Positions 42,556 to 53,779 are shown, counted from the stretch's first letter. The stretch is 64,000 nt of DNA from Nematopogon swammerdamellus (GCA_946902875.1 OX336351.1:868001-932000); one strand, 5' to 3'. Made by a program: numbers and translations. Notes: generated by a model not told the origin, from the sequence alone.

Positions 42556-42688
42556 ACAGCCAAAGGTTGGCTGCAAGAAATCTCCATAAGGGATAAATCC
42601 ACCTTTGCACCTTATGTAAATTTTCTAATGAACTTGATACTGTTTAATGTTTACTGGAGCATTGAAGCATTTTCTATCTATCTATCTA
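42556..42688 (+). repeat. LINE 3'-UTR remnant
   Basis: CCAAAGGTTGGCTGCAAGAA, GGGATAAATCCACCTTTGCA and a TATCTATCTATC tail, as at 20110. Confidence 0.75.
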
Positions 42689-42994
42689 ATACGGACAACA
42701 CAATACGTTCCTTTATGTTCCAGAAAATATGCAAATCGAGAGCAAACAAATGACCGCGCCGCTTTCCGCACTCGCTCCAAACTCGCCGAAAAATCGCGCA
42801 GTGCTTCAGATAATAGTTAAAACTCTCCGCAAGGTGATTAATCTACGGGAACCGTCGTAACTTCGCAACATGCATATTTAAGCGCGCCCTCCATGTTTTG
42901 ACGTTGATAAATATTTCCGAGTGGGCTCGGCCACAGAACATTAAACAGAAGCAAAAATCGTGGCGCGGTTTGAACTTGCATGGCTGACCGTGGT

Positions 42995-43286
42995 CACAGA
43001 TTACATAATAGTTACTTCGTAACAGATATAAATCACTCCATAGAAAATGTGCCTACCTTCGGGCTTTAATAGCCTACTGTTTCACGTCGCCAATCGCTGC
43101 GTGCGAAAATGTACCTTAACGATCGAGTGTAAAGTGATTATTGCTTTGCAGCTGCGCCCAGTTGCGTGGGCGAGCGTCTATGAATACTTCGCGCGGCTGA
43201 CGAATTTTCCACTGAAATAGATCGCCGGCGACCCGTCGGGCGGTAGGTAGTTAGCGCGCGCAAGTACATAGAGTGCGTGAGGCCTG
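42995..43286 (-). mobile_element. Short element with 7-bp target duplication, copy 2 (292 bp)
   Basis: Inverted copy of 24678-24970, beginning CACAGATTAC and ending GTGAGGCCTG on plus. It is flanked by CCGTGGT on both sides (42988-42994 and 43287-43293). The target was the ACCGTGGTTCGG region of a 5S-containing SINE, which it splits. Confidence 0.8.
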
Positions 43287-43556
43287 CCGTGGTACGGATT
43301 TCACGTTAAAACGTGTAGGTCCTTTCCCTTTACCTTGCTAGGTGAAAGGGTTTATTTAACCCGACTGGATTGGTACCACCGCACTGAATGAAAGATCGGT
43401 TCGAAGCGGCTGTGTAAATAGTTCGTGTTTTCCGTCCAGTTCAGTGTAGCCGACATGAAATGAAAGGAAGCACTGACATGGCACCTAGTTCACAAAGGTG
43501 TTATGGGCTGACATCACGGATGTTGTATGAGATGGTAGGCAACCGTGTCAGTAACA
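43287..43556 (+). mobile_element. SINE interrupted by the 292-bp element
   Basis: GGTACGGATTTCACGTTAAA, core with TTGCTAGGTGAAAGGG, GGTACCACCGCACTGAATGA, then the tail to GTGTCAGTAAC. Only GGCTGACC of the head remains left of the insertion, near 42982. Confidence 0.75.
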
Positions 43557-43676
43557 AAAGCGTTGTTCACCGCCTTTCATTAAAAAGTACAAAATGTACT
43601 ACTTATACACATATGTACATTACAAAAAATACAGCGTAAATAATTTGGTTAATTACGTAAGTTAATTACATATAAG

Positions 43677-44000
43677 TTTTTTTTTTTATGGAAACTGACA
43701 CGGTTGGCTACATCACCTACAACATCCGTGATGTCAGCCCATAACACCGGGTGAACTTGGTGCCACTCCATTGCTTCCCTTCGGTTGTGCCGGCTACACT
43801 GAACTGGACGGAAAACACAAACTATTTATATAGCTGTTTCGACCGTCCTTTCATTCACTGCGGTGGTCCCAATCCGTGCGGGTTAAACCCTACCACCTAG
43901 TAATATAAGAAGGGAGTCATATCCCTTAGTCGCCTTTTACGACATACACGGGGAGAGATGCAGTGGGGCTATTCTTTTAAAATACCGGCCCCACACGGTA
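43677..44000 (-). mobile_element. SINE with alternative head (head 2), best copy
   Basis: Poly-T, tail, core (CCTACCACCTAGTAATATAA), then AAGGGAGTCATATCCCTTAG, CGCCTTTTACGACATACACG, GGGAGAGATGCAGTGGGGCT and CCGGCCCCACACGGTA. The tail and core equal those of the 5S-containing SINE, but the 5S and tRNA parts are absent. Confidence 0.8.
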
Positions 44001-44080
44001 CAAAATGTTGTCTGAAGAGTGCAACCCTCTAATATCAGTTGAACGTCACTTTCCTCAGTATACTACCCCACTATTATAGA

Positions 44081-44311
44081 GCGTTTCATCAAAGAATTCC
44101 CTTCACCGTTATGTTGGTAGTGCTTAAATTAGTGTTGCCAGATTGTGAAGATTATATTAGCTAATAATGCAATCGGTATTTACCGTATAATAAATACGGT
44201 CAATACCGATAATTACGGGTAAACCTGTACACATAGCAACCCTCAACGCTGTTTTTGACAGATAGACAGTGGAGCCAACATAACGGCGAAGGGAATTCTT
44301 TGATAAAACGC
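44081..44311. mobile_element. Short foldback MITE
   Basis: Arms of about 37 bp, 44081-44117 and 44274-44311, share GCGTTT(C/T)ATCAAAGAATTCC and CTTC(A/G)CCGTTATGTTGG. The interior contains CCGTATAATAAATACGG and other small palindromes. Confidence 0.7.
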
Positions 44312-44354
44312 ATTCTAGTAAGTCCTCGCACTTTTACTACTTGTGTTGTATGTT

Positions 44355-44685
44355 CTGTGGCGCGGGGGCGCGGGGAGAGACGCCGCGCCGGCGGGACGAG
44401 GGGCGGTATTAAGTGTTTGTTTTGTTTGTGTCAATTCCAGATAATTTATCACCGTTGCTTCCTTTATCCTCGAAAATCTGAGAGAAACACTATTCTAATA
44501 GTAACGGCAGCGGCGAGCGAGTGCGCCCGAGCGCGAACCTTGAAAAAGGAAAAATTTTCTTGTTTCGTGGCTGCGGGAATAATCCCGGCAATTTTTAGTT
44601 ACGGCGCCACCCCGCCCCGCCGCCGCCACCGCCGCCCCGGTCCCGCCCCAGTTGAGCGGCGCGCCGACCAACTCCGGACGCTATA
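44355..44685. other. CpG-dense patches
   Basis: GGCGCGGGGGCGCGGGGAGA and CCGCCGCCACCGCCGCCCCG flank AT-richer DNA. The 155-residue plus frame has low-complexity RRR/PPP content and no recognised domain. It could be a promoter or 5' exon remnant, but that is unproven. Confidence 0.4.
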
Positions 44686-44949
44686 TACTTTTTTGATTAG
44701 TCTAGCTGAAATTGCAAAGTGATTTTATCTTTCAGGAATGCGAAAGATTTAAAGATTCAACTTTAAAAAATATACATTCTGCAAATAGTACCGAAATAAA
44801 ACCGATATTCTAACCTGTCAAACGAGACCAAAATAGATTGTGTTAAAACCGTTCGGATTGGTACGACCGAACTAAATGAGAGTCGCTCGAAATGTCTATG
44901 AAAAAGCGGTCAAACTAATGCTAGAAATATATAATGTTTTTTTGCTTAA
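44686..44949. other. Unassigned spacer with SINE core scrap
   Basis: 44845-44905 holds AACCGTTCGGATTGGTACGA and AAATGAGAGTCGCTCGAAAT, a diverged SINE core fragment (plus sense). Confidence 0.4.
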
Positions 44950-45338
44950 CGTGTTTTTTTTTATGTAATCCGGTATGAGTGGCCGAGTCGGAGGGGCCAA
45001 AGCACATGCTCCGACCAGCCAATATCACCTCCAAGAAGGTAGGTGCCATACCGGAGACTTAGAACACAACCGAGGCTGCTCTGCGGCCATCTTACATCCA
45101 GTACGGTGGTGCCAACCCAGTCGGCTACAATTTGAGCCTACCACCTAGTAAGGGGGTAAGGGAAGGGTCTTGCAGTTTTACACCGGTTCCAAACGGTGAA
45201 GCAGCAGGTGTAGGTATGCACGTAATTTTATTTTTTTCGTCAGTAAAAACTCATTGGTACACGCTGCGCGTGGATTCGAACCTCGGAACTATCGCATGAG
45301 AACCCGATGCCCAAACCACTCGGCCACCAACCGCTTTT
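44950..45338 (-). mobile_element. tRNA-derived SINE, copy 3
   Basis: Poly-T then the tail, core and tRNA-like head in minus sense as at 8285. About 30 bp are missing near 45060. The A box (TGGCCGAGTGGTTTGG on minus) is kept, and the T-arm has changed to a less perfect stem. Confidence 0.8.
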
Positions 45339-45399
45339 ATTATGATGGGTATGTGTCCCTTCAAAAATATTTGTCGCTAGTTTGGAAACACCATATACT

Positions 45400-45712
45400 T
45401 ACAGGATGTTGTAACGGCCAGTACATTAATTTCGCCAGGGCAATCCTCATGATTTTCCGAGACAAAAAAGTAAATAAAGTTTTTGTCTAAATTGTCTAGT
45501 TTTCGAGATATTAATTTTTGAATTTAATATTTTCGGCAAGTGTAATCTGACGCACGCAGATCCTTTTTACACTAAATACATCATTTAGTTTGTATGAAAA
45601 CTGTAACTTTTTATTTAAAGGGAATTCACAAAAAACTTGACTTTTTTGTTACTATTGATCTCAATATAAAATTCCTAAATTTAATGTACTGGCCGTTACA
45701 ACACCCTGTATA
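45400..45712. mobile_element. Mariner-like MITE, 313 bp
   Basis: ACAGGATGTTGTAACGGCCA and GTACATTAA at the left, the complement (with ACACCCTGTA) at the right. The end sequence ACAGGGTG is close to that of 6341-7188. No coding capacity. Confidence 0.75.
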
Positions 45713-45919
45713 TGTAACATAATCTTCAAGCTGATCTCTTAACGCCGCCGTCACGTCGAAGTTAGGATCAATACACAGAACTGTAATCTCTGGCCTGACT
45801 TAGTTGGCTGTGATGTCTAATGAGGCGAGCCTTCGCGGGTGATCGGCTAACATTGCTTCATTTGCTTAATTAACGTAAGCCCTTAGAGCGAGGCTATGCG
45901 GTTTGGGTTAAGGCATATC

Positions 45920-47175
45920 TTAGATGTACTAGGAACTCTATTCTATTCTTCAATTGGCCGTGATAAACGCCAAATACGCAAAAAGTGCGACAAAGAAAGA
46001 CCAAAAATGACAAATATATGAGAAAATAAAAAAAAAATACCAACATAAAATTTGGTTCCTTACCGAAAATTTGGATTGTTGTTTTTTTTTAAATAATGAG
46101 TAAAATTACTATAAAAAAATGTCAAAAAAGTATGAATTAAAAAAAATCTGGGAATGTGTGTATTATTCTTTATTTCACGTTTTTAAAATATATTATATTA
46201 ATTTTACATACATTTTACAAAAAGTAATAAAATACACAAAATTAATATAAAATCTAAATAAAAACGGTAATGTACGCCGGCGGCGGGAGGCAAGCCTCCA
46301 AGCACGCCGGCGGGTGCAGGCCGTGGCTACGGAGCTCTCCGAGACGACGCGAGGCAAGCTACGAGCGATAGGTGGTGGTACTAGACACGTAGGCCACCAC
46401 CACCCCCATCTCGGAGAGCTCCGTATCCACTTACTGCGGAGCGACGACACGCAGCACTTTAAGTGAACTTGTTCATCGTGCGCGCGCCGCGAGGGTGTTG
46501 CACTATGGCACCGGCAGCGGGGGCTGTAAGTGGGGTACGGGACCCCGACGGCCCCAAGCCGGCCGGTGCCGGACACCGTCCCCGTCATGGATGTTGTGGC
46601 GGAGGCAGTGTCGACGGTCCGCCGTCCTCTTTTGAAGGCGAGCTGGACGTGGATGGTGGGCGTGCAGGAGTGGAAGAAGATGCAGGTCTCAGTTTAAGAA
46701 GCGGCGGGCACGGCGGCACCGTCGCCGGTGTAGGGGAAGAGGGCGCGGTACTGCACGACGAGGTGCTCTGGCGGCGCGCCGCGCCGGCTGCACTTGGTGG
46801 CTGCGCGCTGGCCTGGGACGTCCTCTTCCAGTACTGCGACTAGTTGCCGCTCTTGTCCGCCGTCGTCTTCCTGCGTTGCTGCTTGCTGAGAGGCTGTGTT
46901 GTTCACTCGCTGGCTACGTTGTGGTTGCGATGCCGGGCTCCGGCCTAGTAACGTCCGCATGCTGCAGGACCTCGCGCCGCCGTTGCTGATGAGTCCGCGT
47001 CAAGCGGAGACCCGGCAGGACGCCTTCGTAGCCTTTTAACTTTATTTCATAGCGAGAGAGAAAAATTTCACAACCTGTCGGTTTGACAGCTTTCTTCTTT
47101 TTTCTTTAGATGTACTAGGAACTCTATTCTATTCTTCTATTGGCCGTGATAAACGCCAAATACGCAAAAAGTGCG
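45920..47175. repeat. 70-bp direct repeats flanking 1.1 kb
   Basis: 45920-45989 and 47106-47175 are identical except for one base (CTTC[A/T]ATTGG): TTAGATGTACTAGGAACTCT, then GGCCGTGATAAACGCCAAAT and ACGCAAAAAGTGCG. They bracket the GC-rich retrosequence. They are either a recent local duplication or terminal direct repeats of an element. Confidence 0.75.
46150..47040 (-). mobile_element. GC-rich retrosequence, unknown type
   Basis: The left end on plus is the complement of an AATAAA-bearing 3' end (CTTTATTTCACG). The body is 65-70% G+C and contains an inverted pair ACGGAGCTCTCCGAGA (46328, 46409). Minus frames (88 and 131 residues) are Arg/Ser/Pro-rich and unrecognised, with frame breaks. 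A 5'-truncated relative sharing the same 3' end lies at 31165-31430. Could be a LINE gag-like ORF or a processed host transcript. Confidence 0.5.
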
Positions 47176-47524
47176 TAAAAGTTATTAATTATTACAATTT
47201 TACAATACCACTGACGCAAAGGTCACGCAGCAATGAGAAACTGGCTTGTTGAAATTTTATTATTGTAACCACGACAGGACATAAAAATAAAAAACGAAAA
47301 ACGCCTACACGAAATTATCGTTGTAATTAACCCTACGTACCTAAATGCACCTATCTACCTATCTTTGCTTACGTAAGTACCTATTTTTATTATGTACCTT
47401 TATTACGTACGTATTATACGTACGTATATAGTACGTATTTTTATTATTTTTATTACTTTTATTTATTAACTTTCTTAAATTTTCTCTTCTTTTGTTGCTA
47501 CCTTTATATTATGTTTTCAATTAA
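47176..47524. other. Low-complexity DNA
   Basis: TACGTACCT/TTTTATTATGTAC repeats around 47330-47460. No gene. Confidence 0.5.
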
Positions 47525-47622
47525 GAAGGTTGACTGGCAGAGATTGCCATAGGTAATAAGTCCGCCTTTTGTAAAATTTATATTGAAGTACAATAAAGGA
47601 TATTCTATTCTATTCTATTTTT
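47525..47622 (+). repeat. LINE 3'-UTR remnant
   Basis: AAGGTTGACTGGCAGAGATT, AATAAGTCCGCCTTTTGTAA, then CAATAAAGGATATTCTATTC. Same family as 20110. Confidence 0.75.
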
Positions 47623-47811
47623 ATTTACTTTTCATCGATAGTCTATTTAGAGGTTTATAAAAAGTGGTACATAAACTAAAATAATTTGGAATTTGAAATA
47701 CCCGAAATGCTCAAGGTCGTTGGCGTTTGTCACGGCCTTAAGCTAGTTAGCCAGGGACGCTGGCCAGAACTCTTATACAATCGGAAAGGTGTCTGTCACA
47801 GATAAAGTTGG

Positions 47812-48045
47812 TTTTTTTTAAATGGAAACTGACGTTTCATTCAGTGCGGTGAGACCAACCCGGGCGGGATAAACCCTACCACGGTAAGGTTAAAGTAAGA
47901 AGGGAAGGTACCTACAGTTTTACGTGGAATCCGAACCACGGTCAGCCTCCAACGGTCAAGCGGTCACCCATCCAAGTACTGACCGCGCTCAGGGTTGCTC
48001 AACAACCCTGTCGACCAACCGCACCACTGAGCTACCGAGGCTGAC
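47812..48045 (-). mobile_element. 5S-containing SINE with internal deletion
   Basis: The tail is cut from GAAACTGAC straight to GTTTCATTCAGTGCGGTGAG, removing about 150 bp, while core and full 5S/tRNA head (GGTCACCCATCCAAGTACTG, CACTGAGCTACCGAGGCTGA) are kept. The join falls at a shared GAC. Confidence 0.85.
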
Positions 48046-48470
48046 GAAAATATAAATAAAACAATATACTTCCTGAAGAATTCAACTTAATTTATTTTGT
48101 GTGTGTCATGGAGCCCAACTCCATGGTGTGTGTATATTAAATTGATATATTGGGCAATACTTTATATTCCACGAAAATTCAAAATATTAATTACTGATCA
48201 GTCACATATATTTAGACTTTAACGATTTGATTATGATAAGGTGAAATGGTATATCTGAATATCACTGAATCTGCCTAACCTTTCAATAAAACATTGTGAT
48301 GGTTTTCCTGTGTGAAAGAATTGGCTCATGTCCAGTAGATTAAAGCGAATAGCGGCCGTTACCGACGACACAACAGGAGCATTTCACGTTTGATCACATT
48401 CTCATAGTTAGTATACAGAAGCGATAATTCCGGATGTGATCTCAAAATTCACCGGAGTTGATTCAATTTT
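48046..48470. other. No gene or clear element seen
   Basis: AT-rich DNA before the minisatellite. Confidence 0.4.
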
Positions 48471-48589
48471 GTTTTCGTCCTCTATGCCGCGTAGCACTGC
48501 GGCGTAGCATCAATGGCGCGCGGCGCTGGCGCGGGCGTAGCTACCTCGCGGCGGCGCGCGGCCTAGAATCCTCACGGTGGCGTAGCACC

Positions 48590-50668
48590 GTCGTCGTCGT
48601 CGCGGCGTTGCACCCTCACGGCGGCGGCGTAGCACCGTCACGGCGTAGGACCGCACCCATACGGCGGCGGGGCGTAGCACCGTCGCGGCGTAGCACCCTC
48701 ACGGCGGCGGCGTAGCACCGTCACGGCGGTGTAGCACCGCACCCACGAGGCGGCGAAGCACCGTCGTTGTCGCGGCGTTGCACCCTCACGGCGGCGGCGT
48801 AGCACCGTCACGGCGGTGTAGCACCGCACCCACGAGGCGGCGAAGCACCGTCGTTGTCGCGGCGTTGCACCCTCACGGCGGCGGCGTAGCACCGTCACGG
48901 CGGTGTAGCACCGCACCCACGAGGCGGCGAAGCACCGTCGTTGTCGCGGCGTTGCACCCTCACGGCGGCGGCGTAGCACCGTCACGGCGTAGGACCGCAC
49001 CCATACGGCGGCGGGGCGTAGCACCGTCGCGGCGTAGCACCCTCACGGCGGCGGCGTAGCACCGTCACGGCGGTGTAGCACCGCACCCACGAGGCGGCTA
49101 GCACCGTCGTCGTCGCGGCGTTGCACCCTCACAGCGGCGGCGTAGCACCGTCACGGCGTAGGACCGCACCCATACGGCGGCGGGGCGTAGCACCGTCGCG
49201 GCGTAGCACCCTCACGGCGGCGGCGTAGCACCGTCACGGCGGTGTAGCACCGCACCCACGAGGCGGCTAGCACCGTCGTCGTCGCGGCGTTGCACCCTCA
49301 CGGCGCGGCGGCGGCGTAGCACCGTCACGGCGTAGCACCGCACCCACACGGCGGCGTAACACCGTCGTCGTCGCGGCGTTGCACTCTCACGGTGGCGGCG
49401 TAAACCGTCACGGCGTAGCACCGCACCCGCACGGCGGCGTAGCACCGTCGTCGTCGCGGCGTTGCACCCTCACAGCGGCGGCGTAGCACCGTCACGGCGT
49501 AGCACCGCACCCGCACGGCGGCGTAGCACCGTCACGGCGTAGCACCGCACCCACACGGCGGCGTAACACCGTCGTCGTCGCGGCGTTGCACTCTCACGGT
49601 GGCGGCGTAAACCGTCACGGCGTAGCACCGCACCCGCACGGCGGCGTAGCACCGTCGTCGTCGCGGCGTTGCACCCTCACAGCGGCGGCGTAGCACCGTC
49701 ACGGCGTAGCACCGCACCCGCACGGCGGCGTAGCACCGTCGTCGTCGCGGCGTTGCACCCTCACAGCGGCGGCGTAGCACCGTCACGGCGTAGCACCGCA
49801 CCCGCACGGCGGCGTAGCACCGTCGTCGTCGCGGCGTTGCACCCTCACAGCGGCGGCGTAGCACCGTCACGGCGTAGCACCGCACCCACACGGCGTTGTA
49901 GCACCGTCGTCGTCGCGGCGTTGCACCCTCACAGCGGCGGCGTAGCACCGTCACGGCGTAGCACCGCACCCGCACGGCGGCGTAGCACCGTCGTCGTCGC
50001 GGCGTTGCACCCTCACAGCGGCGGCGTAGCACCGTCACGGCGTAGCACCGCACCCACACGGCGTTGTAGCACCGTCGTCGTCGCGGCGTTGCACCCTCAC
50101 AGCGGCGGCGTAGCACCGTCACGGCGTAGCACCGCACCCGCACGGCGGCGTAGCACCGTCGTCGTCGCGGCGTTGCACCCTCACAGCGGCGGCGTAGCAC
50201 CGTCACGGCGTAGCACCGCACCCACACGGCGTTGTAGCACCGTCGTCGTCGCGGCGTTGCACCCTCACGGCACGGCGGCGGCGTAGCACCGTCACGGCGT
50301 AGCACCGCACCCACACGGCGTTGTAGCACCGTCGTCGTCGCGGCGTTGCACTCTCACGGTGGCGGCGTAGCACCGTCACGGCGTAGCACCGCACCCACAC
50401 GGCGTTGTAGCACCGTCGTCGTCGCGGCGTTGCACCCTCACGGCGCGGCGGCGGCGTAGCACCGTCACGGCGTAGCACCGCACCCACACGGCGGCGTAAC
50501 ACCGTCGTCGTTGCGGCGTTGCACTCTCACGGTGGCGGCGTAGCACCGTCACGGCGTAGCACCGCACCCATACGGCGTTGTAGCACCGTCGTCGTCGCGG
50601 CGTTGCACCCTCACGGTGGCGGCGTAGCACCATCACGGCGTAGCACCGCACCCACACGGCGGCGTAGC
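48590..50668. repeat. CpG-dense minisatellite, 84/87-bp units, 2.1 kb
   Basis: Higher-order units made of a short motif TAGCACCGTCACGGCG and variants, with TCGTCGTCGCGGCGTTGCAC in each. The left part (to about 49025) has 87-bp units and the right part mainly 84-bp units. There are many near-identical copies. Because unit lengths are multiples of three, long frames open on both strands (up to 265 residues, CYAVTVLRRRCEGATPRRRR). These are not evidence for a gene. A LINE begins about 130 bp to the right. Confidence 0.85.
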
Positions 50669-50800
50669 AACTATGTAAATCTTTATGTGACAGTCTCAGC
50701 TGCAACTACACACGCAGAAAACTTATGTACCTACTACAACATTTTAACTACTACACAAATCTGCAATGCTATAATATAGCTGTCCGCATGGTACTAATAA

Positions 50801-53766
50801 TGCATACCCGGCCTATTCTTTAATGAAAATGAAATAGAAAGCGACATTGACCATTTCACTGTCGCTGAAGAGCACACGCTGGAAGTAGCAGAACAATGTA
50901 ACACTTTAATAAAAGCGAATTCTCGACTGACCACCCTTACTCTGAATATTAGGAGCATAAATGCGAACTTTAATAATCTATCGGTTTTACTACAGCGAAT
51001 GGAAATATCATTTGACATTATTATACTAACAGAGTGTTGGATGGACTGCCGTACATATGTACCCAGATGTATCGACAACTATACCTCTCACCATACAAAA
51101 AAACAGCTGAACCAAAATGACGGTGTGGTAATATTTGTTCACAAAGATTTAGATGCGACAGTATATGAGCCAAATATTTTAGATGCCAACTGCATAGCCC
51201 TGGAAATAGGAAACGACTTGACGATTTTATCAATATATAGGTCGCCCGCGGTACACAACATCGACAATTTTCTTGGCTCTCTAAGTGAAATTCTGGAAAA
51301 CATTGAGAACAAGAAACAGATAATTGTCACGGGCGACCTAAATATCGACATAAAAAACGAAACAACCGACAGTAGAGCAAACACCTACCTATGCCTAATG
51401 GCCGAATACGGACTTTATCCTGCTGTCACACAACCTACACGGGAGAGAAACTGTCTCGATCACTGGATGGTAAAAAGTCGAGGCAGGGTCACTACTGTTG
51501 TGTGTCGCACCGATATAACTGATCATTACCCGATCATTGCCTGCATTGGACACGAGGCAACATCTACGCAAATACAACCGAGACTAATTAAAGAAATTGA
51601 CTATGCGAAGTTGACTGAAGAGCTCGCGGAGCAGGACTGGAATGACATACTTTCTATGACTAGCGTAAATACAGCTGCGGACGCCCTTATCACCTATCTT
51701 CAAACTCTTATCAACGCACACTCAACGGCACGATACCTCCCTAGATCGAAATGGACTAGAAAAAAATGGATAACTCCTGGACTTCTGAAATGCATTATAA
51801 AAAGAGACCGACTACACAATGAATCGCGAAAACAGCCACATGATTTGGACCTAATGGAGAGATACCGAACATATAGAAACATAACTAGTAGGGCTGCCAA
51901 AACAGCAAGAGACCTTTATATAAGACATGACATACAACAAAATAAAAAGAATCCTAAAAAAACATGGAAAATAATAAAAGAAGCTGCACACATGAATAAT
52001 AAACAAAAGAGTGACGCAACGAAGCTATTGCATATTAAAACCTGTGAAACAAAATCCGTAGATGCTGTTAACAAATACTTTACAAATGTAGGAAAGAATC
52101 TAGCTAATAGCATACAGAAAACTCTAAATAAAAATGAAAATGACTTACGCAAAGCTGTTACCACAAAAAAATATGAAAAACAGTCCTTTTACGCAGTGCC
52201 CACAGACACAGAGGAGATTAGCCAGATCATAAGCAAACTGAAAAGTGACAGTGCCCCAGGCTGGGATGACATCACAGTAAAATTCCTAAAACAGTATAAA
52301 AATCAACTAGCAGAGCCACTTGCACATATAGCAAACCTAAGTTTAGAAACTGGAACTTTTCCGACGTCCTTTAAAAAAAGCATAGTTATTCCTATTCTTA
52401 AAAAAGGAGACAAAAAAGAAGTAGCTAACTATAGACCTATCTCTCTATTAACCGCAATGTCTAAAATATTAGAAAAACTCATGAAGATCAGACTGACTGA
52501 TTACCTAGAAAAAAATCAGCTAATCTCTAATAACCAATTTGGTTTCAGACCAGGTAAGTCAACTGAAGATGCAGTTTGCCTGCTGACCGATACAGTGTCT
52601 GGCGACCTCGACAACAAGAAATGCTGTATTGGCATATTTCTAGACTTGGCGAAGGCCTTTGATACCGTATCGATACCAATATTACTGAGAAAATTAGAGC
52701 TACTGGGTATCAGAGGTCTACCGCTAAAATGGTTCGATAGCTACTTGACAAACCGAACTCAGAGGGTTCGCATAGGCCAGTACACGAGCGACTCGGCCAG
52801 AATAGAATATGGAGTGCCCCAGGGCAGCGTCTTGGGACCGATACTCTTCATCATATACCTAAACGACCTATGCAAGCTAGACTTAGAGGCATGTAGGATA
52901 ATAGCTTATGCAGATGACACAGCACTAATTTTCACAAGCGGAACATGGGATCAAGTATATGACTTAGCAGAGTGTGGTATACGTAAAGTTAAAAACTGGC
53001 TTGATAGCAATCTACTTACGTTAAACGTGTCCAAAACTAACTACATGCGATTTAGCAAGACAGAAGCTGGACAGCCAAAAAAAGGTCGTGTCCTCAAAAT
53101 GCACTCAACTACTAACACTACATGCACTGAAAACTGCATCTGTCCGGAAATTGGTGTCGAGGATAACTTGAAATATCTGGGTGTAACACTAGATAATAAA
53201 CTAAGCTGGAAAATACACCTCGATAACCTCTCCAAGCGTGTCAGGAAATTAATGTATGTATTTAAGGACCTAAGAAACATTGTATCACACCAACTTCTAA
53301 AAACAATCTACCTGGCACTTACTGAATCCATACTGACGTACTGCATGACTTCATGGGGAGGGGCTGCCAAAACGCATATGCTTCCAGTTGAAAGATCCCA
53401 AAGAGCCGTGATAAGGGTTATGAGTAAAAAACCTTTTAGGTACCCTACACACGAGCTGCTAAACGAGAACTGTTTGCTAAGTGTAAGACAGCTTTATATT
53501 CTCAAGGTAATTAAGTGGATACACGGACAGCCACAACCTATCATTCTCAAGACACACCGCAAGCAAATCATGTAGCAGCCTCAAAGACTAAAAGTAAATT
53601 TGCGCAACGCTTTAGGGCTTTTCTAGGACCACATCTGTATAACAAAGCTGCAAACGAATGCTGTATACATTCACTACATAGGACAGCCCTTTCAAAACGT
53701 ATTTCACAATGGCTCTCTTTAAAAAATTACGATGACACTGAAAGTTTACTCGGTGTTTTAAGCTGA
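50801..53766 (+). pseudogene. CR1-like LINE ORF2: endonuclease plus reverse transcriptase, one late frameshift
   Basis: The encoded enzyme would nick DNA and copy its own RNA into the genome. Reading is open from 50801 (after a stop at 50798) with no early ATG. The first Met at 50999 lies inside the endonuclease, because LNIRSINANF just upstream is its first motif. Counting from that Met: LTECW at about 10, GDLNIDI at about 112 and a DHYP motif at 175-178 mark the APE-type endonuclease. KKGDKKEVANYRPISLL, FLDLAKAFD (about 547), GVPQGSVLGP and YADD (637-640) mark the reverse transcriptase. All catalytic motifs look intact. The frame ends at 53575, but the family's C-terminus (KFAQRFRAFLGPHLYNKAAN) continues in another frame to 53766, so one frameshift lies near 53515-53560. 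No ORF1 is seen. The 5' side abuts the minisatellite. Confidence 0.9.
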
Positions 53767-53779
53767 TGTCAAACCATAA

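Noticed and set aside
44255..44722. 155-residue plus frame as a host gene
   Set aside because: Composition-driven frame through CpG-rich DNA, partly overlapping a MITE arm. No domain seen.
49532..50329. 265-residue Arg/Cys-rich frame and its plus-strand partners
   Set aside because: They arise because the minisatellite unit length is a multiple of three. Both strands are open, and there is no domain or plausible start.
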